NCBI GenBank assembly: GCA_041685555.1
Contig: JAWLFN010000034.1
Location: 1 to 15,933, forward strand
From: PWQG01 sp041685555
GTDB lineage: Bacteria > Pseudomonadota > Gammaproteobacteria > Pseudomonadales > Pseudohongiellaceae
Direction: 5' to 3'
Length of the DNA stretch: 15,933 nt
Below, piece by piece: positions 1-7,358 of the stretch. The translations under genes were made by a program, and so were the position numbers. Below the pieces are notes generated by a model. That model worked only from the letters and a program-made list of their open reading frames with translations, was not told the DNA's origin and searched no databases. The first letter of the stretch is position 1. Each line of letters begins with the position of its first letter.

Positions 1-634
1 CTCCGGCAAACTCTATGGTGTAGCCGGTACCTCCTGCCGTGCCGATCTCCCCGATCACGGCCAACACGATGTCCTTGGCGGTGACACCGGGATTGAGGCG
101 CCCGTCTACACGGACCAGCATATTGCGGCTTTTGCTCTGGATCAGGCATTGTGTGGCCAGCACGTGTTCGACCTCGGAAGTGCCAATTCCGTGTGCCAAC
201 GCGCCCAATGCGCCGTGCGTGGACGTATGCGAATCACCACAGACCACGGTCATCCCGGGCAATGTCGCGCCCTGTTCGGGCCCGACCACGTGCACGATAC
301 CCTGACGCTCGTCATCCATGCCCAGCTCAAGGATATCGTAACTGCGGCAGTTGTCATCCAGGGTCTTGACCTGAATGCGTGATATCGGATCCAGAATTCC
401 TTCCAGCCCCCGACTACGCTCTTCCTTCGTGGTAGGGATGTTGTGATCGGGCGTCGCGAGATTGGCATCCGAGCGCCACGGACGGCGGCCGGCCAGACGC
501 AGCCCCTCGAACGCCTGCGGCGAGGTGACCTCGTGAATGAGCTGGCGATCGATGTAGATCAGGGCCGTACCGTCGTCGCGCTGCTTGACGAGGTGCGAAT
601 CCCACAATTTGTCATAAAGCGTTTTTCCGGCCAT
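1..634 (-). CDS. leuC: 3-isopropylmalate dehydratase large subunit, 5' part only
   Basis: The visible N-terminal 211 residues belong to the large subunit of isopropylmalate isomerase, which interconverts 2- and 3-isopropylmalate in leucine synthesis and acts in the cytoplasm with LeuD. The reading frame starts MAGKTLYDKLWDSH, followed by IHEVTSPQAFEGL, a PDHN motif, and the aconitase-family stretch VCGDSHTSTHGALGALAHG then GTSEVEHVLATQ. The gene runs off the left edge, so slightly under half of the roughly 470-residue family length is present and the cluster-binding cysteines near the C-terminus cannot be checked. I chose the ATG at 634 over an in-frame ATG at 640 because AGGA then sits 7 bases upstream, and because the family begins with MA-KTLY. 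No leuD or leuB is seen; they may lie beyond the edge. Confidence 0.97.
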   Translation of the reverse strand, partial: MAGKTLYDKLWDSHLVKQRDDGTALIYIDRQLIHEVTSPQAFEGLRLAGRRPWRSDANLATPDHNIPTTKEERSRGLEGILDPISRIQVKTLDDNCRSYDILELGMDDERQGIVHVVGPEQGATLPGMTVVCGDSHTSTHGALGALAHGIGTSEVEHVLATQCLIQSKSRNMLVRVDGRLNPGVTAKDIVLAVIGEIGTAGGTGYTIEFAG

Positions 635-656
635 ATGCATGTCCTGTAATATTCAG

Positions 657-673
657 ATAATACAGAGTATTAT
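657..673. promoter_or_regulatory. Perfect 17-bp palindrome overlapping the leuC promoter, candidate operator
   Basis: ATAATAC-AGA-GTATTAT is a perfect inverted repeat with 7-base arms and a 3-base centre. It covers the predicted -10 element of leuC, where a bound repressor would block RNA polymerase. The inner ATAC...GTAT halves resemble generic transcription-factor half-sites, but I cannot name the protein. A short AT-rich palindrome can also occur by chance. Confidence 0.4.
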
Positions 674-686
674 ACGTTTATATCAA
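657..686 (-). promoter_or_regulatory. Predicted sigma-70 promoter of leuC
   Basis: In the AT-rich gap between aroC and leuC the minus strand shows TTGATA (681-686) as a -35 element, an 18-base spacer, and TATTAT (657-662) as a -10 element. Transcription would start about 15 bases before the leuC ATG, giving a very short leader. A second TATAAT (669-674) lies in the spacer but has no convincing -35. No terminator is visible after aroC, so read-through from aroC is also possible. Assignment is by eye only. Confidence 0.55.
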
Positions 687-732
687 AGCTGATTATTATA
701 ATTGGAATGCCCCACCATCACACATGCCGGCG

Positions 733-1815
733 TCAGATAAGCGGTGTGCTGGTAGAAACATCGGCATTCTGTGCACGATGCCGTAACAGATGGTCCACCA
801 ATACCAAGGCCATCATGGCTTCGGCAATCGGTACGGCGCGGATGCCCACGCAGGGATCATGGCGCCCCTTGGTGACCACTTCAACAGGGTTGCCGTGTAT
901 ATCAATGGATTGGCCGGGCAGTCGCAGACTGGAAGTCGGCTTCAGTGCAATCCTGGCGACAATGTCCTGACCACTGGAGATACCACCCAATACGCCTCCC
1001 GCGTGATTGGACAGAAATCCCTGCGGCGTCATTTCATCACGATGCTCGGTACCTTTCTGTTCCACCGACGCGAAGCCGGCACCGATCTCCACCCCCTTCA
1101 CGGCGTTAATGCTCATCAGGGCATGCGCGAGCTCTGCATCCAGACGGTCGAATACCGGCTCGCCCAGGCCGGGTGGCACACCAATGGCTTCCACATGTAT
1201 GCGGGCACCAATGGAGTTGCCCTCCTTCGAGAGCGCTTTCATGTAGTCTTCCAGCTCCCCCACGCGCCCGGAATCCGGAAAGAAAAACGGGTTGTCAGGC
1301 ACCGCTTCCCAGTCAAATGCCCCGGCATGAATCGGGCCAAGCTGGATCATACAGCCGCGCACTCGGATCCCGGAAACCGCCAGGTACTTTCTGGCTATTG
1401 CTCCGGCGGCCACCCGCATGGCGGTTTCGCGCGCTGATGAACGCCCACCTCCGCGATAGTCGCGGATACCATATTTGTGCTGATACGTGTAGTCAGCATG
1501 CGCCGGCCGGAACTGCTGACTGATTTCACTGTAATCCTTTGACCGTTGATCGGTATTCTCTATCAACAGCCCGATCGGCGTTCCGGTGGTCATTCCTTCA
1601 AAGACACCTGACAGGATCCGCACCTGATCCGCTTCCCGGCGCTGCGTGGTGAAACGCGATGTACCCGGCCGACGCCGGTCCAGATCAGCCTGCAGATCCT
1701 CCTCTGACAGAGGCAGTCCAGGCGGGCAGCCATCCACCACGCATCCCAGCGCCGGGCCGTGGCTCTCACCGAAGCTGGTTACTGTGAAAAGTTTGCCGAA
1801 GGTATTGCCGGACAT
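733..1815 (-). CDS. aroC: Chorismate synthase
   Basis: This enzyme converts 5-enolpyruvylshikimate-3-phosphate to chorismate, the last step of the shikimate pathway, using reduced FMN as a catalytic cofactor in the cytoplasm. The 360-residue protein matches the usual length of about 360. The first signature GESHGPALGCVVDGCPPG lies at residues 16-33, HADYTY with the conserved histidine at about 106, the second signature GGGRSSARETAMRVAAGA at 122-139, and a third, RHDPCVGIRAVPIAEA, near the C-terminus. The ATG start gives the standard MSGNTFGKLF beginning. Its ribosome binding site is weak. It follows prmB by 41 bp on the same strand, an arrangement also seen in enteric bacteria, so the two are probably co-transcribed. 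Confidence 0.98.
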   Translation of the reverse strand: MSGNTFGKLFTVTSFGESHGPALGCVVDGCPPGLPLSEEDLQADLDRRRPGTSRFTTQRREADQVRILSGVFEGMTTGTPIGLLIENTDQRSKDYSEISQQFRPAHADYTYQHKYGIRDYRGGGRSSARETAMRVAAGAIARKYLAVSGIRVRGCMIQLGPIHAGAFDWEAVPDNPFFFPDSGRVGELEDYMKALSKEGNSIGARIHVEAIGVPPGLGEPVFDRLDAELAHALMSINAVKGVEIGAGFASVEQKGTEHRDEMTPQGFLSNHAGGVLGGISSGQDIVARIALKPTSSLRLPGQSIDIHGNPVEVVTKGRHDPCVGIRAVPIAEAMMALVLVDHLLRHRAQNADVSTSTPLI

Positions 1816-1856
1816 AATCTGCGCCGCCCTAAAAGGCCAGCATTGTACACCAATTC

Positions 1857-2720
1857 CTAGCGGGTCGACAGTTGCTCACGGCCCAGGGCCAATACCCCCT
1901 CCCCGCCCGAGTCAAACGACAGCCACAGAAACGGGAGTCGCGGACAACGCCGCTCCAGCTCTGGCCAGCTGTATCCCACCTCCATGAGCAACAGTCCATG
2001 CTGCGTCAGATGTCGGGCGGCGTCCCGCAGTATCCGCATGGGCAGCGCGACGCCAGCCTCATCGGAACGCAGTCCCAGCACTGGCTCGTGGCCATATTCG
2101 GCCGGCAGCGCGGCCACTTCTTGATCCGACACATAGGGGGGATTGCTGATGATGAGATCGTACCGTTCGGTCAGGCTTGCAAAGAGATCGGAGCGGATCG
2201 CCCGCACTCTATCGCCCAGTTCATGCCTCTGAATATTGCTGGCGGCCACGTCCAGTGCACCTGCGTCGATATCCGACAGATCCACCCGGGCCTCCGGAAA
2301 CATCACCGCGCAGGCAATGCCAATACAACCACTCCCGGTACACAGATCCAGGATCCGACGCGGTGGTTCTTCCAGCAGGCCATCAAAGCCGCTGACGATC
2401 AACTCGGCCAGAGGCGAGCGCGGCACCAGTACGCGTTCATCCACATGAAATGGCATTCCCGCGAACCAAGCCTCTCCGGTCAGATAGGCAACGGGCAGAC
2501 GCTCCTCGATCCGGCGCCGTACCAACACTTCCAGCCGCTCACGGGCCGTGGCACCGACGGGTTCCGGCAGCAGTCGGTCCGCCTCCGAGAAATCCAGGCG
2601 CAAGCCCGAAAATACCAGATAGAATGCCTCATCCAAAGCGTTGTCAGTGCCGTGTCCGTAAAACAGCCCGGCCTTTTCAAAACGCTCAGCCAGTTGTCTG
2701 ATGTACTGCTCCAGTGTCAT
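1857..2720 (-). CDS. prmB: Ribosomal protein uL3 glutamine N5-methyltransferase
   Basis: This S-adenosylmethionine-dependent methyltransferase modifies a glutamine of ribosomal protein L3. The 287-residue protein has the N-terminal helical substrate domain (about 1-100), then the SAM-binding loop ILDLCTGSGCIGIA at 123-136 and the catalytic NPPYVSD at 193-199 that holds the target glutamine amide. The paralogue PrmC (release-factor methylation) shares these motifs. I favour PrmB because the gene sits directly before aroC, as prmB does in Escherichia coli, and because of the family-typical start FYGHGTDNALDEAFYLV. It diverges from folE across a 121-bp gap. No strong ribosome binding site is visible before the ATG. 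Confidence 0.92.
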   Translation of the reverse strand: MTLEQYIRQLAERFEKAGLFYGHGTDNALDEAFYLVFSGLRLDFSEADRLLPEPVGATARERLEVLVRRRIEERLPVAYLTGEAWFAGMPFHVDERVLVPRSPLAELIVSGFDGLLEEPPRRILDLCTGSGCIGIACAVMFPEARVDLSDIDAGALDVAASNIQRHELGDRVRAIRSDLFASLTERYDLIISNPPYVSDQEVAALPAEYGHEPVLGLRSDEAGVALPMRILRDAARHLTQHGLLLMEVGYSWPELERRCPRLPFLWLSFDSGGEGVLALGREQLSTR

Positions 2721-2841
2721 ACCAGGTATCCCGTCTGATCAGGTGCTTTGCTTCACGGCATCTACAAAATGCTTTACCGAAGTCCGCCAATAGCGTAGTG
2801 TATGCGCTCCCCCGAACACTCCAACCTGACAGACATCAACC
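2721..2841. promoter_or_regulatory. Divergent promoter region between prmB and folE
   Basis: Both flanking genes are transcribed outward from this 121-bp gap, so it must hold two promoters. For folE the best guess on the plus strand is TTTACC and TAGTGT separated by 17 bases (starting near 2772). For prmB the minus strand offers TTGGAG and TACACT with a 16-base spacer. All are poor consensus matches. Neither gene has a clear Shine-Dalgarno sequence, so short or leaderless transcripts are possible. I see no operator-like palindrome. Confidence 0.3.
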
Positions 2842-3411
2842 ATGAGTAATTCTTCCGAACGACAGATGGAAATGGCCTATCAGACCATCATACAGGCCAT
2901 GGGCGAGGATCCCGATCGGGCGGGGCTGAAGGATACGCCAAAACGTGCTGCCGGCGCCATGAACTTTCTGACCCAGGGTTATCACCAGGACATCGATGAA
3001 GTCATCAACGGGGCGCTGTTTCCATCCAGCTCGGAAGAGATGGTCATCGTCAAGAACATCGAGCTGTACTCGATGTGTGAACATCACCTGCTGCCTTTCA
3101 TCGGCAAATGCCATGTCGCCTATCTGCCAAAGGGGCAGGTCATTGGCTTATCCAAGATCGCCCGTATCGTCGATGTCTTCGCGCGCCGGCTGCAGATCCA
3201 GGAGAATCTTACCAAGGAAATCGCGGAAACCATCATCGAACGGACCGGCGCCGCTGGCTCGGCCGTCATCATCGAAGCCCAGCACATGTGCATGATGATG
3301 CGCGGTGTGGAGAAACAGAACTCGATCATGACCACTTCCGCGATGCTGGGGGCTTTCCGTAACAGCCAGAGCACCCGGATGGAATTTCTGTCATTGATCA
3401 GTCAGGGCTGA
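2842..3411 (+). CDS. folE: GTP cyclohydrolase I
   Basis: This enzyme turns GTP into 7,8-dihydroneopterin triphosphate and formate, the first step of folate and pterin synthesis; it works as a zinc-containing decamer in the cytoplasm. The 189-residue protein carries the expected zinc ligands Cys79 and His82 in the CEHH motif and Cys150 in AQHMCM, and the catalytic histidines His81 and His148. The motifs EDPDRAGLKDTPKRAA, GLSKIARIVDVFARRLQIQE and TSAMLGAF are all family-typical. It is the only plus-strand gene here. It stands alone, diverging from prmB, and its last 10 bases overlap the end of the opposing gene. Chorismate from the neighbouring aroC is the other branch feeding folate, but the genes are on opposite strands. 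Confidence 0.97.
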   Translation: MSNSSERQMEMAYQTIIQAMGEDPDRAGLKDTPKRAAGAMNFLTQGYHQDIDEVINGALFPSSSEEMVIVKNIELYSMCEHHLLPFIGKCHVAYLPKGQVIGLSKIARIVDVFARRLQIQENLTKEIAETIIERTGAAGSAVIIEAQHMCMMMRGVEKQNSIMTTSAMLGAFRNSQSTRMEFLSLISQG

Positions 3412-4349
3412 CGGACCAGCTCGACCCGCTCGTAGCAGGGGCCGGCAGGACACCACGGAGCCAATGGGCCCGCGCCATGGGCCGTCACCCGGTCTTCGCC
3501 AACACCTTCGCTCAGCAGACGCTGCCTGATGAGCTCTGCTCGCTGCTCTGAGCGCCGCTGCAGATCAGCCGTGCCACTGCCGGACTCCCACAGATGGGAC
3601 ACGATCATGACCTCCAGCAGGCTGTCCCGCTGCAGGGTCTCCATGATCAACTCTATGCCGCCGTCGTCAACCAGACTGTCTTGTTCGTCAAAAGCCAGGC
3701 GAGGGATGATGGCGGCACCACTTTGCTGCAACTGTAACCGGATCGCATCCGGCGTGACCATGAGGCTGCCGATCTCGCTCTCGGGGACTTCGAGAAAATC
3801 CAGGTGAGCATAGACGCGACGATTCCCGCGGGTGACGGTGTACAGCGCAGCATAGCCACGCACCGGGCGACCGTCATCCATGGACCGGTATGCCGCCGCC
3901 ATGTAGAACTGTCCCTCAACGGGTCCATAGAGCACACGATTGTCGAACATGTCGTTAGCCCAATAGTTACTGCTGCCGCAGCCCCTGCCACTGCATTCGA
4001 ACAGCGCCGCCTCCTCGGACTCCAACAGCTGCCCACTGAAGTGCTCGAATGCATCCTCGGCCGTGAAACCGGCCGGTATTTCGTAAGTGATGCGGTACAG
4101 CTCCCCCGTCATGCGACGTGATCGGCCTGGCGCCACCTGCCCGTCCACGCGTTGCATACGCCCGAGCGGCAGACGGTAGACAGTGCTTTCGCTATGACGG
4201 TAATTCGTAATCTGCGAGCCGGGAAAGCGGTTGAATCCGGCATAATCGGAGGGTTCTTCCGAAGCCTGAGCGAGTACTGAGGGGACAAATCCCCAGCTCC
4301 ACAGGAGAGCCGCCAACATCAGCAATATACCTGGTATCCGCATCATCAT
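3402..4349 (-). CDS. Exported DUF4892-type protein with OmpA-like C-terminus, function unknown
   Basis: No biochemical role can be assigned. The 315-residue product begins with a signal peptide (hydrophobic 7-25, likely cleavage after VLA at 25-27), so it should be periplasmic or outer-membrane associated. Residues about 35-210 resemble the DUF4892 family as I remember it. The C-terminal 100 residues (IELIMETLQ..., then RRSEQRAELIRQRLLSEGV and RVTAHGAG) resemble an OmpA/MotB peptidoglycan-binding domain. The position of the peptidoglycan-binding aspartate is occupied by tryptophan (SHLWESG at 251-257). Two close cysteine pairs (119/124 and 300/305) could form disulfides. The start could be 4349, 4346 or 4343, because ATG occurs three times; 4349 overlaps the upstream gene's stop by four bases. 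It is the last gene of the long minus-strand series. Confidence 0.8.
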   Translation of the reverse strand: MMMRIPGILLMLAALLWSWGFVPSVLAQASEEPSDYAGFNRFPGSQITNYRHSESTVYRLPLGRMQRVDGQVAPGRSRRMTGELYRITYEIPAGFTAEDAFEHFSGQLLESEEAALFECSGRGCGSSNYWANDMFDNRVLYGPVEGQFYMAAAYRSMDDGRPVRGYAALYTVTRGNRRVYAHLDFLEVPESEIGSLMVTPDAIRLQLQQSGAAIIPRLAFDEQDSLVDDGGIELIMETLQRDSLLEVMIVSHLWESGSGTADLQRRSEQRAELIRQRLLSEGVGEDRVTAHGAGPLAPWCPAGPCYERVELVRQP

Positions 4350-4654
4350 GTTTCCCGATCCGGGTCATCACCGCCGTCATCACCAGACGGGAACGGGGAA
4401 AACGGGAATGGCCGGTACTCACTGTTGTAGGTGGCAAAGGCCAGCAACTGTCTCACATAATCCGAAAGGCTGGCTCCGAGCCGGCGAAGATTGGGATTAT
4501 CACTTCCACTGAACAGACTGAACAGCGCCTGGGCAATGACCACCACGAGCAGCACAATGGCCGTGACGTACAACGCGATCATGAACAAAACAGTATAGAA
4601 TATGCGCAGCCAGTGCTGGCGTTTGGTGACGTTCTCCATCATTTCATCAGACAT
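4346..4654 (-). CDS. Small inner-membrane protein, DUF4389-like, function unknown
   Basis: The 102-residue protein has a charged N-terminus, one clear membrane segment at about 18-46 (IFYTVLFMIALYVTAIVLLV...), a conserved-looking middle (LGASLSDYVRQLLAFATYNSE) and an unusual tail with the repeated PFPFSPFPSG motif followed by acidic residues. This pattern fits the DUF4389 family from memory; no function is known to me. It follows gpsA by 24 bp and overlaps the next gene's start by four bases (ATGA), so translation of the pair is probably coupled. The membrane location and link to gpsA and an exported partner suggest an envelope role, which is inference only. Confidence 0.75.
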   Translation of the reverse strand: MSDEMMENVTKRQHWLRIFYTVLFMIALYVTAIVLLVVVIAQALFSLFSGSDNPNLRRLGASLSDYVRQLLAFATYNSEYRPFPFSPFPSGDDGGDDPDRET

Positions 4655-4678
4655 GTCGATTCTCCGCGATACAGCACC

Positions 4679-5752
4679 TCAGTCAGCACAGCCTCTTGCA
4701 CTTCCCACCTCATACTCGACATCCAGCGCCTGCTCTCCTAGCATCAGGGACGATACAACACTATCCACCGAGCGACCTTCATACATGAGTGCGTAGAGGC
4801 CGGACGTAAGAGGCATGTAGACATCCAGTTCGTCGGCTTTCTCCTTGACCAGTTTCAGGGTATTGACGCCTTCGGCAACCTGACCGAGTTCCGCGATGAT
4901 GTCTTGCAATCCCTGGCCCTCACCCAGCGCAAAGCCTACACGAAAATTGCGGCTCAACGAAGATGAACAGGTCACAATCAGATCCCCGACGCCGGACAAC
5001 CCCAGAAACGTCATCGGATCGGCACCGAGTCGACGCCCGAAACGGGCCATCTCAGTCAGACTTCGGGTCACCAGCATGGCATTGGTGTTATGTCCCATAC
5101 CCAGTGCGGATGCCATACCGGCAATGATCGCATAGATATTCTTCAATGAGCCTCCCAGCTCCACCCCGAACATGTCCCGATTGGTATAGACACGGAAGTG
5201 ATCCGACCGCAGCACCGCCATCACCACCTCCAGAAGCCTTTCGTTCTCGCTGGCCAGTACTGTGCCTGTCAGCTGCCCCTGGGCGATTTCGCGGGCCAGA
5301 TTGGGTCCACTCAACACACCGACACTGCTCCCGGGTACATCAGCCGCCTCTTCGGCCAACACCTGGCTCATCAACAGGAAACGCTCACCTTCGATGCCCT
5401 TGGTGGTGCTCACCAGTACGCAGCCTTCTTCCAGGAAGGGTGTCATCTGTCTTACCACCTTGCGAAAATGCGCACTGGGCACGGCCACGAATACCAGTCG
5501 CACCCCGCGTACTGCTTCAGCCATGTCGTGCGTGGCCACCACGTTCGGGCTCAACGGATAATCCGGCAGATAACGCCGGTTTTCATGCAGCCTGTTCACT
5601 TCCTCGGCCAGTCGTGTGCTGCGCATCCAGAAGTTCACCACATGGCCATTTCCGGCGATGATATTGGCGATCACGGTCCCGAAGCTGCCACCGCCAATTA
5701 CCGCCACTCTTTGCGCGGCCGTTGCCTGCCCGCCCTGCGGTCCATCACTCAC
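4679..5752 (-). CDS. gpsA: Glycerol-3-phosphate dehydrogenase [NAD(P)+]
   Basis: This cytoplasmic enzyme reduces dihydroxyacetone phosphate to sn-glycerol-3-phosphate, the backbone for phospholipids. The 357-residue protein has the nucleotide-binding GGGSFGT at 20-26, the STTKG lysine at 118, SGPN at 148-151, the catalytic lysine in GSLKN (204), and the SRNF substrate motif at 267-270. The C-terminal VAEGVNTLK segment is also typical. It is about 15-20 residues longer than the E. coli enzyme at its ends. The start is GTG at 5752; no in-frame ATG lies before the Rossmann motif. Only one base separates this GTG from the sthA stop codon, so the genes are almost certainly co-transcribed and translationally coupled. 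Confidence 0.97.
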   Translation of the reverse strand: MSDGPQGGQATAAQRVAVIGGGSFGTVIANIIAGNGHVVNFWMRSTRLAEEVNRLHENRRYLPDYPLSPNVVATHDMAEAVRGVRLVFVAVPSAHFRKVVRQMTPFLEEGCVLVSTTKGIEGERFLLMSQVLAEEAADVPGSSVGVLSGPNLAREIAQGQLTGTVLASENERLLEVVMAVLRSDHFRVYTNRDMFGVELGGSLKNIYAIIAGMASALGMGHNTNAMLVTRSLTEMARFGRRLGADPMTFLGLSGVGDLIVTCSSSLSRNFRVGFALGEGQGLQDIIAELGQVAEGVNTLKLVKEKADELDVYMPLTSGLYALMYEGRSVDSVVSSLMLGEQALDVEYEVGSARGCAD

Positions 5753-5753
5753 G

Positions 5754-7139
5754 TCAGAATACCCGATTCAATCCATCCAGTGCCGCAATACGGTATGCCT
5801 CGGCCATGGTCGGATAGTTGAAAGTGGTATTGAGGAAATATCGCATGGTGTTAGCCTCCCCTGTCTGTTCCATTATGGCCTGCCCAATATGGACAATTTC
5901 GGACGCCTGGTCGCCGAAACAGTGAATGCCGAGTATTTCCAGCGTCTCGAAATGGAAGATCAGTTTCAGCATACCAACCTGCTCACCGGTAATCTGCCCC
6001 CGGGCCGTATGATTGAACAGAGCCTTGCCCACTTCATAGGGTACACAGCCCTCGGTCAACTCCTTTTCGGTCTTTCCCAGCGTACTGATCTCCGGAATAG
6101 TGTAGATGCCGGAAGCGACATGATCGACAGGAACAAACTGATCAGGGTCGAAAATCGCGTTGGTCGCCGCCCTGCCCTGGTCATAGGCCGCACTGGCCAG
6201 TGATGGCCAGCCGATCACGTCACCGGCGGCAACGATATGCGCCTGACTGGTCTGATAACGTTCGTTCACCTCCAACTGACCACGGCTGTTGACGGGGATA
6301 CCCAGTGTATCGAGATTCAGTCGATCCGTGTTGCCGGTTCGCCCGTTGGCCCACAGCACAATATCGCTTTTGATCTTCTTGCCGGACTTGAGGTGAGTGA
6401 TGATATGGTCACTGTGGTATTCGATCTGCTCGTATTCTTCGTTGTGCCGGCTTCGCACGCCAACGTTCCGAAGGTGATAGCTCAACGCGTCGGATATTTC
6501 CCAGTCCAGGAAAGATAGTAACGAATCGGCGGGGTTGATCAGTTCGACCTTGCAACCCAACCCTCCAAAGATCGATGCGTACTCGCAGCCGATCACCCCG
6601 GCACCGATCACGGTGATCTTGCGCGGGAGGCGCTCCAGCTCCAATATGGTATCGCTGTCGTACATCCTCGGGTGCTCAAAATCCACATTCTCGGGATGAT
6701 AGGGTCTAGACCCGGTGGCAATGACAAAATGTCTGGCCTTCAACTGACGGCCTCGCGCACCCAGCCGAATCGACTTCTCGTCGACAAAGGAGGCGACACC
6801 CTGGATCACATCCACATTGTTCTTTTCAAAGTAATTGCTCCTCAGGAACACCTGATCGGTGATGACCCGCTGTGCGTGGCGCATAATATCGCCGAACCCC
6901 GGCTTCTGCAGCGTGCCAAACTCTCGCAACAGCGGGTTATCCCGGAACTGCATGATCTGTCTGACTGAATGGCGGAGCGCCTTGGACGGGATGGTCCCCA
7001 GATGAGTGCAGTTCCCTCCGACCCGGGGACGATCACTGATCAGGGCAACGCTGCGCCCGTGCTTGGCTGAATTGATAGCGGCCGATTCGGCCGCGGGGCC
7101 GCTGCCGATCACAATGATGTCGTACTGGTGCTTCGCCAT
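5754..7139 (-). CDS. sthA: Soluble (Si-specific) NAD(P)+ transhydrogenase
   Basis: This FAD flavoprotein transfers hydride between NADPH and NAD+ in the cytoplasm, usually draining excess NADPH. The 461-residue protein has the FAD-binding IGSGPAAES at 11-19, a second nucleotide fold with VIGAGVIGCEYAS at 177-189, and AAGDVIGWPSLASAAYDQGR near 307. It belongs to the pyridine nucleotide-disulfide oxidoreductase family. It has GGNCTHLGTIPSKALRH at 41-57, with Thr49 where lipoamide dehydrogenases carry the second redox cysteine, as expected for SthA. A good AGGAGG lies 12 bases before the ATG. It follows nqrM by 28 bp, so it lies in the same series as the sodium pump and shares its NADH pool. Confidence 0.96.
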   Translation of the reverse strand: MAKHQYDIIVIGSGPAAESAAINSAKHGRSVALISDRPRVGGNCTHLGTIPSKALRHSVRQIMQFRDNPLLREFGTLQKPGFGDIMRHAQRVITDQVFLRSNYFEKNNVDVIQGVASFVDEKSIRLGARGRQLKARHFVIATGSRPYHPENVDFEHPRMYDSDTILELERLPRKITVIGAGVIGCEYASIFGGLGCKVELINPADSLLSFLDWEISDALSYHLRNVGVRSRHNEEYEQIEYHSDHIITHLKSGKKIKSDIVLWANGRTGNTDRLNLDTLGIPVNSRGQLEVNERYQTSQAHIVAAGDVIGWPSLASAAYDQGRAATNAIFDPDQFVPVDHVASGIYTIPEISTLGKTEKELTEGCVPYEVGKALFNHTARGQITGEQVGMLKLIFHFETLEILGIHCFGDQASEIVHIGQAIMEQTGEANTMRYFLNTTFNYPTMAEAYRIAALDGLNRVF

Positions 7140-7167
7140 AAATTGGGCGTTCCTCCTTGTTGCGATA

Positions 7168-7353
7168 TCAGGACTTCGATGCTTCCTCGCAGCGCTGCGT
7201 ATTGCCGCCGCAGATCTCGCATTCTCCTTCTACTCCAGCGTTGTTCAGACCACCACAGGAGCCCTTGATCGGTTCCCGACCGAATATCACGCCCACAGCC
7301 ATGCCCGCTACCAACACAACCATAATCACCATGGTCAACAGAACGGTCGCCAT
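7168..7353 (-). CDS. nqrM: Na+-NQR maturation protein NqrM
   Basis: NqrM (formerly DUF539) is a small membrane protein needed to mature Na+-NQR, probably by delivering iron to the site held by NqrD and NqrE. The 61-residue product has one membrane helix (about 3-24), followed by REPIKGSCGGLNNAGVEGEC and two further cysteines. The four cysteines are at 33, 45, 48 and 55; the cysteine at 33 in the GSCGG motif is, as I recall, the critical one. I chose ATG at 7353 rather than the upstream in-frame GTG at 7362. AGAGG lies 8 bases before the ATG, and the GTG falls within that ribosome binding site. It begins 5 bases after the apbE stop codon. Confidence 0.95.
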   Translation of the reverse strand: MATVLLTMVIMVVLVAGMAVGVIFGREPIKGSCGGLNNAGVEGECEICGGNTQRCEEASKS

Positions 7354-7358
7354 ACTTG

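Noticed and set aside
790..1437. A 215-codon plus-strand open frame opposite aroC
   Set aside because: aroC is complete with both signature motifs on the minus strand; this frame is a mirror artefact.
1872..2738. A 288-codon plus-strand open frame opposite prmB
   Set aside because: It covers prmB almost exactly on the other strand. The PrmB motifs are clear and the antisense product looks like no known protein.
5198..6203. Overlapping plus-strand open frames opposite gpsA and sthA
   Set aside because: They are shadows of two confidently identified enzymes and lack ribosome sites or family motifs.
5754..7139. Lipoamide dehydrogenase or glutathione reductase instead of SthA
   Set aside because: The second redox cysteine is replaced by threonine (CTHLGT), which is the SthA pattern, and the context is not a dehydrogenase-complex operon.
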